From NCBI GenBank assembly GCA_002392945.1, contig DGHZ01000064.1, forward strand, positions 1 through 25,370: a DNA stretch of 25,370 bases. Reading direction: 5' to 3'. Below are positions 14,884-20,860 of this stretch, one piece after another. Under the pieces are notes generated by a model. It was not told where the DNA came from. It worked only from the letters and a program-made list of their open reading frames with translations, and made no database searches. The position numbers were made by a program, and so were the translations under genes. Numbering within the stretch: position 1 is the stretch's first letter; every line of letters begins with the position of its first letter. The stretch is from Caryophanales bacterium UBA3835 (GTDB taxonomy: Bacteria > Bacillota_I > Bacilli_A > RFN20 > CAG-826).

Positions 14884-15711
14884 TCAATAAATATCTGACC
14901 CTTTTCTATAATTACACCTATGACATAAAGTTTGAAGATTATTAGGTGTGGATTTACCGCCTTTAGTGATAGGAATAATATGATCAACTTCTAAATCTCT
15001 TGTTCTTCTACCACATATTTGACAACGATATCCATCTCTTTCATAAATGAAGAATCTCATTCTATTTGTAACTTTTCCTCTTTCCACTCTACAAATAGAT
15101 TGCCAAACGTCATTATTTAAATAGAAGTTACCTCTTTTCTCGTTAATTCTATAAATAGTGTCTTTAATCTCTCTAGCGGTAAATGTGTCATATTTAGATT
15201 GTCGATATCTACCATTGATATTTGTTAGAACAAGTACCACTACGATTTTAAAATCCACAACTGGAGTCTTAAAAACTTTCATAAACAGTTTTCTTTCGTA
15301 TTTATCTAATTTCTTTTGATTTTTTAAAACTTCATCAGTGTCATATTTTGAAAATATGCATGTATCCTGGATTTCTTTTTTATATTCATCGAATAGTTTC
15401 TTATTGATAAGGGTATTTCTTAAAGCCACATTCACATCTTTTTGGATATACACTAATTGATATGTTAAATAATCCCAACAAGATATATCACTATACATGT
15501 TCTCATTATCATAAGAATGTTTCATATCAAAATTAGGGATGGGACTGAATTTATATTTATCATTGATAAGATTTAGTTCTTTTATAGCGGTGCTGTGTTT
15601 TTCGATAAACTTCTTGTATCGGTCATTATTAATTGCTATAGGGATGGCAATAGAAATAAATACTGCAACTGCAGAAAAGAATACAATGAGAAACAATATT
15701 CCACCTGACAT
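14884..15711 (-). CDS. Membrane-anchored HNH endonuclease
   Basis: 275 residues. Residues 4-27 form a single N-terminal membrane helix followed by a basic stretch, so the body should face the cytoplasm. After a helical middle part, residues 225-272 are a full HNH domain: YRCQIC (C230, C233), LEVDHI (D243, H244), NNL (257-259) and LCHRCN (C263, C266, N267), with two zinc-binding Cys pairs and the catalytic His in place. It is the first gene of the operon and has a good promoter whose start point lies almost on the ATG; no ribosome site fits in the remaining space. Nicking or cutting of DNA near the membrane, for example of entering phage DNA, is inferred from the anchor and neighbours. Confidence 0.88.
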   Translation of the reverse strand: MSGGILFLIVFFSAVAVFISIAIPIAINNDRYKKFIEKHSTAIKELNLINDKYKFSPIPNFDMKHSYDNENMYSDISCWDYLTYQLVYIQKDVNVALRNTLINKKLFDEYKKEIQDTCIFSKYDTDEVLKNQKKLDKYERKLFMKVFKTPVVDFKIVVVLVLTNINGRYRQSKYDTFTAREIKDTIYRINEKRGNFYLNNDVWQSICRVERGKVTNRMRFFIYERDGYRCQICGRRTRDLEVDHIIPITKGGKSTPNNLQTLCHRCNYRKGSDIY

Positions 15712-15719
15712 ATGTAATT

Positions 15720-15748
15720 AATATAATTCTAAGTTACAATATTAACAA
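15720..15748 (-). promoter_or_regulatory. Promoter of the HNH-ASCH-NUDIX operon
   Basis: The minus strand reads TTGTTA, 17 nt, TATATT. The predicted start is within about 2-4 nt of the ATG at 15711, which implies a leaderless mRNA. Confidence 0.6.
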
Positions 15749-15814
15749 GGTATCCACTATGCATTTTGGATTCCACTACAATATTCTTTTTAATTATATA
15801 TTCTCTTCGTTATT

Positions 15815-15911
15815 TTATAAATAAAGACCAGCGTCCGATTGTTACGCTGGTCAAGGGAGTTTTGAAGCTTCTAACAAAGATATTTGAAGGAATCCAGTTA
15901 AAGAAGCTTCG
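15815..15911 (-). ncRNA. Candidate structured small RNA upstream of the HNH operon
   Basis: A promoter-like pair (15918-15945) predicts a start near 15911, exactly where a hairpin begins. Two copies of GAAGCTTC (15903-15910 and 15864-15871) pair around a ~31-nt loop, extended by TAAC/GTTA. A linker then leads to the 8-bp terminator stem GACCAGCG/CGCTGGTC with a T-rich tail. The unit is about 97 nt, has no credible frame, and sits in the 330-nt gap between divergent genes. Promoter, folded body and terminator agree in strand and spacing, which supports a real transcript. It resembles no RNA family I can name. It lies on the same strand as the HNH operon, ~70 nt before its promoter, so a functional link is possible. 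Confidence 0.5.
15817..15852 (-). terminator. Terminator hairpin of the candidate small RNA
   Basis: The perfect 8-bp stem GACCAGCG / CGCTGGTC around an 11-nt loop is followed on the minus strand by TTTATTTAT. On the plus strand the stem is followed by AAGGGAG, so it is directional for the minus strand. Confidence 0.65.
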
Positions 15912-15917
15912 TGTACT

Positions 15918-15945
15918 ATTTTAATAGAATATCTATAGTTATCAA
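15918..15945 (-). promoter_or_regulatory. Promoter of the candidate small RNA
   Basis: The minus strand reads TTGATA (5/6), 16 nt, TAAAAT (5/6). The predicted start lies near 15911. Confidence 0.5.
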
Positions 15946-16041
15946 TATTGTTTTATTAAGATTTGTTTTTATTTCACAATTTATCAAATTATTATTCTTT
16001 ATTAATGTATTCCCTGTTACACCTATAACTAGGTTAATGCT

Positions 16042-17181
16042 ATGATAATGGACATGGAAAATATAGAAGCTAATCAATATCCAAATAAAGGCAGACAAGT
16101 AGGCATAGATTTAGCAAAGTGTCTCGCAATTATCTTTATGATTATCATGCATACACTAATGCATTTTGACGCTGACGAACATTCAACCTTTTATCAAATA
16201 TATGATTTGATATTTGGTAGTATTTTAGCGGCACCTGTATTTATGACTGCAATGGGTGTTGGACTAGCTTATTCTAGTAAGTCCACTCCTAAGAAGATTA
16301 TCTTTAGAGGCATTAATATATTTATCATTGCCTTTATATTAAATGTAGTGAGAGTTATTCCTAAATTTATTATTGCTGGAGTAGAAAAAGACTCTGAGCT
16401 TTTATTTATCTCAGTGTTTTATAATTCAATATGTGGAGATATCCTTGTTTTTGCAGGACTTGCCTTAATTCTATTTGGTCTATTAAAGTTAGCGAAGCTT
16501 AAAGACTATATGATTTTACTAATCGCGGTTATATTTTCTTTACTAGTGACATTCATTCCAGTATTTGCCACTAATAATGTTATTTTTAATTTCTTAAGTG
16601 GTTTATTTTTCCCTACTATGTACGGTAAGGATGTTAATATGGTCTTTCCAATAATGTCATGGTTTATTTTCCCTGCTTTTGGTTATTGGTTTGCTAACCA
16701 ATTAAAAAAGACTAATAAGCCTAATCTATTTTATTTAATTACTGGTCTAATCGGAGCAGTTATAGGAGTAACAGGATTTATTCTAGAAGAATATTTAACT
16801 TTTGGTTTTGTGGGTATTACTACTGAGATGGCTTTCTACGGGATGAAAATATATGATGCGTTATTTTGCTTAGGTACAACTTTAGCCTTATTCGCCTTAT
16901 GCTACTACATTAGTAAGATATCACCTTTAAAATTACAACAAAGTTATATATCTATGTCTAACTCTTTGAACTTGAATTATATAATCCACTACTTGATAGT
17001 TAATTATATTTCTATACCTTTAACGTATTATTATGGAGTTATCCCTCTATACGCGATGTTATTAGTGGCAGTAGGTATCATTATTATCTCCACTACCTTA
17101 AGTATCTTATTAAAAGGATATATCAAAAAGAAAGTTAACAAAGATCCTCATTCTCTATGGAGATTTATTAACGCTGCGTAG
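16042..17181 (+). CDS. Multi-pass membrane acyltransferase (DUF1624/HGSNAT-like)
   Basis: 379 residues with about ten hydrophobic helices. The start GRQVGIDLAKCLAIIFMIIM followed by HTLMHF matches the first-helix signature R-x-x-x-IDxx(R/K)-x-x-A-I-x-x-M-I-x-x-H of the heparan-alpha-glucosaminide N-acetyltransferase-like (DUF1624) family. The His at the end of helix 1 (residue 41) would be the conserved acyl-handling residue. Such proteins move acetyl or acyl groups across the membrane onto surface sugars; the substrate here is unknown. It is a lone plus-strand gene, divergent from the HNH operon. ATGs at 16048 and 16054 are alternative starts; an AGG about 10 nt before 16042 slightly favours the first. 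Confidence 0.8.
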   Translation: MIMDMENIEANQYPNKGRQVGIDLAKCLAIIFMIIMHTLMHFDADEHSTFYQIYDLIFGSILAAPVFMTAMGVGLAYSSKSTPKKIIFRGINIFIIAFILNVVRVIPKFIIAGVEKDSELLFISVFYNSICGDILVFAGLALILFGLLKLAKLKDYMILLIAVIFSLLVTFIPVFATNNVIFNFLSGLFFPTMYGKDVNMVFPIMSWFIFPAFGYWFANQLKKTNKPNLFYLITGLIGAVIGVTGFILEEYLTFGFVGITTEMAFYGMKIYDALFCLGTTLALFALCYYISKISPLKLQQSYISMSNSLNLNYIIHYLIVNYISIPLTYYYGVIPLYAMLLVAVGIIIISTTLSILLKGYIKKKVNKDPHSLWRFINAA

Positions 17182-17421
17182 TTACAATCATAACGCAACA
17201 TTTCTATTCATTTTTTTACTTTTTGGTAAATTTTATCGACTCAACTGTCATGGTTTATTGATGTTAATAAGACACGACAAACTTCCACCACTTATGGAAT
17301 TAGGGTTTTCTTGCTCATCAGTTCTATAAGAGCGTATCCTATTATAAAAGAGTATAAAATTACAATAGATAGACTACCTAGAAGTATTGTAATAATTACA
17401 TTATTTGCATAAAATGAATAT

Positions 17422-17736
17422 ATGGATTTTGGAAAGAGTTTTAAATTTTATAGACAAAGAGCGGGATTAACTCAAAAAGAAGCTGCCACTTTAATTGGGA
17501 TCAATGACTATCAATTAGGTAATTATGAAACTAATAGAAGTCAGCCAAGTTTAGAAATACTCAAAAAGATGAGTAAAGTCTATTCTATTAGCATTGACAA
17601 AATGTTAGGCAATAATGTGATTAGAAACAAAATTGAAAAAGAGCAATCTAATAAAAAACAAGACTATATTGATTCTGCAGAAGTTCTTAGAATCATAGAA
17701 GAATTTGTTGCTCAAAATGATAACAAAAATAAATAG
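17422..17736 (+). CDS. XRE-family transcriptional regulator
   Basis: 104 residues. An N-terminal HTH_3 domain (residues 4-60) has the pattern AGLTQKEAATLIGINDYQLG then NYETNRSQPSLEILKKM, typical of Cro/C1 regulators. A charged linker and an amphipathic C-terminal helix, EVLRIIEEFVAQ, could dimerise. No ribosome site precedes the ATG. It stands alone between the acyltransferase gene and the toxin locus and is followed by a terminator. The target is unknown; a link to the adjacent hydrophobic peptide locus is possible but not shown. Confidence 0.85.
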   Translation: MDFGKSFKFYRQRAGLTQKEAATLIGINDYQLGNYETNRSQPSLEILKKMSKVYSISIDKMLGNNVIRNKIEKEQSNKKQDYIDSAEVLRIIEEFVAQNDNKNK

Positions 17737-17763
17737 ATAATTAGTAGTAAATCTGTATTATTT

Positions 17764-17804
17764 ACAAGAAAACATAAAATTTACATTTTCTTGTTTATTT
17801 TTAT
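17764..17804 (+). terminator. Probable terminator after the XRE gene
   Basis: A perfect 9-bp stem, ACAAGAAAA (17764-17772) and TTTTCTTGT (17786-17794), with a 13-nt loop is followed by TTATTTTTAT. The stem is A-T rich, so strength is moderate. Confidence 0.55.
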
Positions 17805-17817
17805 ATGCTTAAAATGT

Positions 17818-17823
17818 CATAAT
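17818..17823 (+). promoter_or_regulatory. -10 box of the small-peptide mRNA
   Basis: CATAAT preceded by TGT gives a TG-extended -10; no good -35 is present. A start near 17830 would place the hairpin CCAGC-TAA-GCTGG (17831-17843) at the very 5' end of the RNA, as in stabilised toxin mRNAs. Confidence 0.4.
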
Positions 17824-17865
17824 GATTATGCCAGCTAAGCTGGTGGGATGCGTTTCTCTTATTGC

Positions 17866-17893
17866 CTCATTACTCTCGTAGGGAGGTGATGAG
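17866..17893 (+). promoter_or_regulatory. Hairpin masking the ribosome site of the small peptide
   Basis: CTCATTAC (17866-17873) pairs with GTGATGAG (17886-17893), 8 bp with one G-U. The downstream arm begins at the end of the near-ideal GGGAGGTGAT ribosome site, so folding hides it. Type I toxin mRNAs such as Fst RNA I use the same device. Confidence 0.6.
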
Positions 17894-17896
17894 AAA

Positions 17897-17956
17897 ATGT
17901 CCTTAATAAAAAAGACGATTATCTTGCTCATAATCGCCGGCTACTACTTGCGTTGA
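17897..17956 (+). CDS. 19-residue hydrophobic peptide, candidate type I toxin
   Basis: The peptide is MSLIKKTIILLIIAGYYLR: a short basic start, a ~13-residue hydrophobic helix and a final Arg, as in membrane-acting type I toxins. GGGAGGTGAT is an almost complete anti-16S match, about 10 nt before the ATG. The RNA context adds a 5'-end hairpin, a hairpin over the ribosome site, a 5'-3' closing helix, and an antisense promoter and terminator overlapping the 3' half. It is too short for sequence-based family assignment and is not an obvious Fst, Ldr or TxpA homologue. The alternative is a leader peptide for the DUF1016 gene on the same strand. No expression evidence is available. Confidence 0.5.
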   Translation: MSLIKKTIILLIIAGYYLR

Positions 17957-17995
17957 TTAATTAGCTCCGCTTGTAGTAAGAGAACGCATCTCTTA
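17907..17995 (-). ncRNA. Candidate antisense antitoxin RNA
   Basis: A minus-strand transcript is predicted from a promoter at 18001-18029 (start near 17994) to a terminator at 17908-17936: CGATTAT and ATAATCG (7 bp, 7-nt loop) followed by TC and six T. The ~90-nt RNA would be fully complementary to the second half of the peptide ORF and its 3' region, including the right arm of the closing helix. This is the geometry of an antisense antitoxin. All evidence is from sequence signals. Confidence 0.45.
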
Positions 17996-18000
17996 ATTAG

Positions 18001-18029
18001 ATAATATAACATCTATTTGAACTGTGCAA
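18001..18029 (-). promoter_or_regulatory. Promoter of the candidate antisense RNA
   Basis: The minus strand reads TTGCAC, 17 nt, TATTAT. The -10 matches 5/6 and the -35 only 3/6; the spacing is ideal. It faces into the peptide locus. Confidence 0.4.
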
Positions 18030-18094
18030 ATGAATCTATGAAAAAGAACTACACTATTTGCGCTATAAAGAGCATTCCAGAAAGGACAACAAAC

Positions 18095-19120
18095 ATGAAA
18101 GAACTAAAGGAATTTAATTATATTGATGATACATTTTATCGCGATATTAAAGAAGTATTAGAACAAGCCAGAAAAAGAATATATCGAAATATTCAAAATG
18201 AAATGGTTCAAGCATATTGGCAGATTGGAAAAATGATTGTTGATAAACAAGGCGGTGAAGCTAGAGCTAAATATGGTGATGGTCTAATAAAAGAATTGTC
18301 TATCAAAATGACAGAGGATTTTGGCAAGGGCTACACGATAACAAATTTAAGATATATGCGAAGATTTTATTTAGTTTTCCCAAAAAGTCACACACTGTGT
18401 GACGAATTAAGTTGGAGTCATTATAGACTTTTATTAAGTCTAAATGATGAAAACTCGAGGAATTTTTACATTAAAGAAGCTATAAATGGTAATTGGAGCG
18501 TCAGACAACTCCAGCGAGAAATCGATACATTTTCATATCAACGATATATTGCTAGTAAAGGTAATCATGATGTTATTGATGACACTGCCAAAAAAGAAGA
18601 CCAATTCAATCCTAAAGATATAATAAAAGATCCATATGTATTAGAGTTCGCTGGACTAAAAGCAGATTCATCTTTCTATGAGAAGGATTTAGAGAGTGCT
18701 TTGATTACTCACTTAAACGAATTCCTATTAGAACTAGGTAACGGCTTTGCTTTTGTGGCACGCCAAAGAAGATTTGATATGGATGGGAGAAACTTTTATG
18801 TTGATTTAGTTTTATATAATTACAAACTTAAATGCTTTGTCTTAATTGATTTAAAACGTGGCGATTTAACTCATCAAGATATTGGCCAAATGCAGATGTA
18901 TGTGAACTATTACACTAGAGAATTAATGGAGCCAGGAGATAATCCTCCAATCGGAATTGTATTATGCACAAGTAAAAGCGACACTCTTGTGAGATATACT
19001 TTGCCTCTAGATAACAAACAAATATTTGCTTCGAAATACATGCTATATCTCCCGAAAGAGGAAGAATTAAAGGATGAAATGAATAAGCAATTAAAGTTAT
19101 TAGAGGAAAAGAACCTATAA
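18095..19120 (+). CDS. DUF1016/YhcG-type PDDEXK nuclease
   Basis: 341 residues from ATG at 18095, which has AAAGGA 8 nt upstream; an in-frame ATG at 18017 adds 26 residues without a ribosome site. The N-terminal DUF1016 domain (1-~150) includes AYWQIGKMIV (40-49), LRYMRRFYLVFP (85-96) and LSWSHYRLLL (105-114). The C-terminal nuclease has FYVDLVLYN (D237) and VLIDLKRG (D252-x-K254), then GQMQMYVNYY, the usual core of this family. These proteins are common near type I restriction loci and mobile elements, and a role in DNA repair or defence is suspected. Residues 98-103 (SHTLCD) are encoded by a 17-bp palindrome whose variants recur eight times in the array at 19825-20211. Confidence 0.93.
   Translation: MKELKEFNYIDDTFYRDIKEVLEQARKRIYRNIQNEMVQAYWQIGKMIVDKQGGEARAKYGDGLIKELSIKMTEDFGKGYTITNLRYMRRFYLVFPKSHTLCDELSWSHYRLLLSLNDENSRNFYIKEAINGNWSVRQLQREIDTFSYQRYIASKGNHDVIDDTAKKEDQFNPKDIIKDPYVLEFAGLKADSSFYEKDLESALITHLNEFLLELGNGFAFVARQRRFDMDGRNFYVDLVLYNYKLKCFVLIDLKRGDLTHQDIGQMQMYVNYYTRELMEPGDNPPIGIVLCTSKSDTLVRYTLPLDNKQIFASKYMLYLPKEEELKDEMNKQLKLLEEKNL
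18387..18403 (+). repeat. 17-bp palindrome inside the DUF1016 gene
   Basis: GTCACACACTGTGTGAC has 8-bp arms and a one-base centre. It lies in frame in the nuclease gene just before the codons for ELSWSHY. Its reading continues in the downstream repeat array with other arm sequences. Confidence 0.9.
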
Positions 19121-19135
19121 AGAGGCTAGTTTGCG

Positions 19136-19795
19136 ATGATTTTTATAACCGGTGATACACATGGAGATATTGATTATAAAAAGCTTCTCGTATTAAAAGA
19201 GAAGGATCTTTCTTATGATGATTATTTAATAATATGTGGAGATGCCGGAATATGTTGGTCGCCTCAATCATTTCAATATTTCTTAAATCTATACAATGAT
19301 ATTGGCTGCACTATTATATTTATTGATGACAAACACGAAAATTTCGAGATGTTGAACATGTGCCCACTTGTTGAATATCATGGAGCTGTAATGCATCAAA
19401 TAGACAAACATATATTTCACGTTCTAAGGGGAGAAATAATGGAGATTGATAAAAACACTTTTCTTTGTCTTGGAGGCGCTATATCAATTGATAAGATGGA
19501 AAGAACACCATATGTCAGTTGGTGGCCAGAAGAAGAAATCACTTTTCATGATATTGATAACGCTCTAAGCAATTTAGAAAAGACTAATAATAAAGTAGAT
19601 TATGTTATTGCTCACTGTGCAGATACTCACACAGTTATTAAAGCATTTGGTTATAGAAGAGATATATGTACAGATCAATTAACATTTATTGATAAAGTAG
19701 TTGATTACAAGCATTGGTTCTTTGGCCATTATCATTTCGATAGAAAAATAGACAACAAGAAAACTTGTTTATATCAAGAAATAATTGAAATTTAA
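19136..19795 (+). CDS. Calcineurin-like metallophosphoesterase, one ligand altered
   Basis: 219 residues covering a single metallophosphoesterase domain: GDTHGD (6-11, D7/H9), CGDAG (D36), DDKHE (64-68), IAHC (H160) and GHYH (H198, H200). In this family the third motif is normally GNHE, whose Asn binds metal and phosphate; here the position is Lys66. That change could reduce or alter catalysis. The rest, including SWWPEEE (128-134), follows the common small-phosphoesterase pattern. It begins 15 nt after the DUF1016 gene with an AGAGG about 11 nt before the ATG, so both are probably on one transcript. It could act on nucleotides or RNA ends; the substrate is unknown. Confidence 0.9.
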   Translation: MIFITGDTHGDIDYKKLLVLKEKDLSYDDYLIICGDAGICWSPQSFQYFLNLYNDIGCTIIFIDDKHENFEMLNMCPLVEYHGAVMHQIDKHIFHVLRGEIMEIDKNTFLCLGGAISIDKMERTPYVSWWPEEEITFHDIDNALSNLEKTNNKVDYVIAHCADTHTVIKAFGYRRDICTDQLTFIDKVVDYKHWFFGHYHFDRKIDNKKTCLYQEIIEI

Positions 19796-19824
19796 TAATG
19801 AGCGAGAATTTGTTTTTTAAAAAA

Positions 19825-20211
19825 GTCACGCACTGCGTGACCAATTGAGTTGGACAAATTATACACTTTGTTTCAAAAACCGCACACACTGCGTGCGGAA
19901 TTAAGTTGGAGTTATTATATACTTTTCCCAAATCGTCAACGCGCTGCGTGGCGAATTGAATTGGACACACTACAGACTTTTCAAAAAGGTGGTGCAGTGT
20001 GGCACCAATTTATACAAATGATAGCATAATTCAAATTTGATCCACAGTGTGTGCCAAATTAAGTTGGCGTCATTAAGACTTTTTAAAAGCGAACGCAGTG
20101 CGTACGCAATTGAGTTGAACACATTATAGACTTTTCAAAAAGGTGACACAGTGTGGCACCAATTTATATAAATGATAACGTATTTCAAATTTGGTCCGCA
20201 GTGCGTGCCAA
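19825..20211 (+). repeat. Array of eight degenerate palindromic cassettes matching a DUF1016 segment
   Basis: Eight palindromes of 17-21 bp recur every 50-56 bp, centred near 19833, 19889, 19944, 19997, 20047, 20098, 20151 and 20201. The arms differ from copy to copy but stay mostly self-complementary. Several are followed by variants of AATTGAGTTGGACACATTAT and AGACTTTT. Copies 4-5 and 7-8 form a larger ~154-bp repeat. In one frame, copy 1 reads SHALRDQLSWTNYTLC, copy 2 PHTLRAELSWSYYILF and copy 3 VNALRGELNWTHYRLF, against SHTLCDELSWSHYRLL in the DUF1016 gene. Copies 5 and 6 show the same with a 2-nt deletion or a TGG-to-TGA change. The array fills the 469-nt gap after the phosphoesterase gene; no continuous gene runs through it. 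Confidence 0.9.
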
Positions 20212-20264
20212 ATTACATTAAAGTTAATGATTGCTTTAATTCTTTTGTAGCAATTGAATAACTA

Positions 20265-20828
20265 TTATTTCTTCCCAACCGCGTATTTTAATTCAATGGA
20301 GTGGATATATCTAACTTCAGTGTTGTTTAAAGTGACTTTATAGGATTTAGATTCGCTATTATATTCTTTTGTATATGTATTTTCTGGAAGTAGATAAGTT
20401 GGCTCATCTATCTCATGAGTATTTTTAACTCTAATTCCATCAGTTATAGCTGAATCTAAAAAATATGTTTCATCCTCAATAAATAAGGTGAAGGTAATAC
20501 CGATTCCTGCAAATAAATAATCATCGCTATGACCATAAGCACCAATAGAGGCATCATTAGTGGCTTTAAACACCATTGATTCGTGATATTTGATATTAGT
20601 GTTTAAAGTAAATGTATATTCATCATCTTTTTTTGATTCACTAGTGAGATTAGAGTTATTAACAACATAAGTATAATAAGTCTTACTAGGAGTGTCTCCT
20701 CCACGATTACCAAATCTAAATACACCTAATGCAATTATTCCAATAATAAAGATTACAATAAAGATAATCGCTATATATGTATAGACTCTTTTATTAGAGA
20801 TCGTCGCGTTATTGATTTTATTTTTCAT
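20265..20828 (-). CDS. Single-pass membrane protein with extracytoplasmic domain
   Basis: 187 residues. A basic start (MKNKINNATISNKRV) leads into one long hydrophobic helix (residues ~16-40) and then a polar, beta-rich domain of about 140 residues rich in Thr, Tyr and Asn. This predicts an N-in protein with its body outside the cell. There is no lipobox or sorting motif. It is the last gene of the surface-protein cluster, 32 nt after the lipoprotein gene, with only a weak AGGT before the ATG. No family is recognised. Its topology and position suggest it works with the two upstream surface proteins. Confidence 0.8.
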   Translation of the reverse strand: MKNKINNATISNKRVYTYIAIIFIVIFIIGIIALGVFRFGNRGGDTPSKTYYTYVVNNSNLTSESKKDDEYTFTLNTNIKYHESMVFKATNDASIGAYGHSDDYLFAGIGITFTLFIEDETYFLDSAITDGIRVKNTHEIDEPTYLLPENTYTKEYNSESKSYKVTLNNTEVRYIHSIELKYAVGKK

Positions 20829-20860
20829 ATACCTATCTTATAGTATATCTTAAAAATCAA

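Larger units (their letters stand above)
17847..17990 (+). repeat. Long-range inverted repeat enclosing the peptide ORF
   Basis: GATGCGTTTCTCTTA (17847-17861) pairs with TAAGAGAACGCATC (17977-17990) over 14 bp with one bulged T. The arms lie upstream and downstream of the peptide gene, so the 5' and 3' ends of its mRNA could close into one helix. The right arm also forms the local hairpin AAGAGA-ACGCA-TCTCTT (17978-17994). Confidence 0.75.

Noticed and set aside
14880..14987. N-terminal extension of the ASCH protein
   Set aside because: It would overlap the HNH gene by more than 100 nt and adds residues that do not belong to the ASCH domain; the ATG at 14879 fits the domain start.
17292..17412. 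Minus-strand hydrophobic frame of ~40 codons between the acyltransferase and XRE genes
   Set aside because: It encodes a membrane-like stretch but has no ATG, GTG or TTG start with a ribosome site.
19686..19970. 94-residue minus-strand frame
   Set aside because: It runs antisense through the end of the phosphoesterase gene and the first repeat copies; its cysteine-rich pattern comes from the repeats.
19825..20211. CRISPR array
   Set aside because: The repeats are degenerate, palindrome arms change from copy to copy, the intervening sequence is itself repeated rather than unique, and no cas genes are present.
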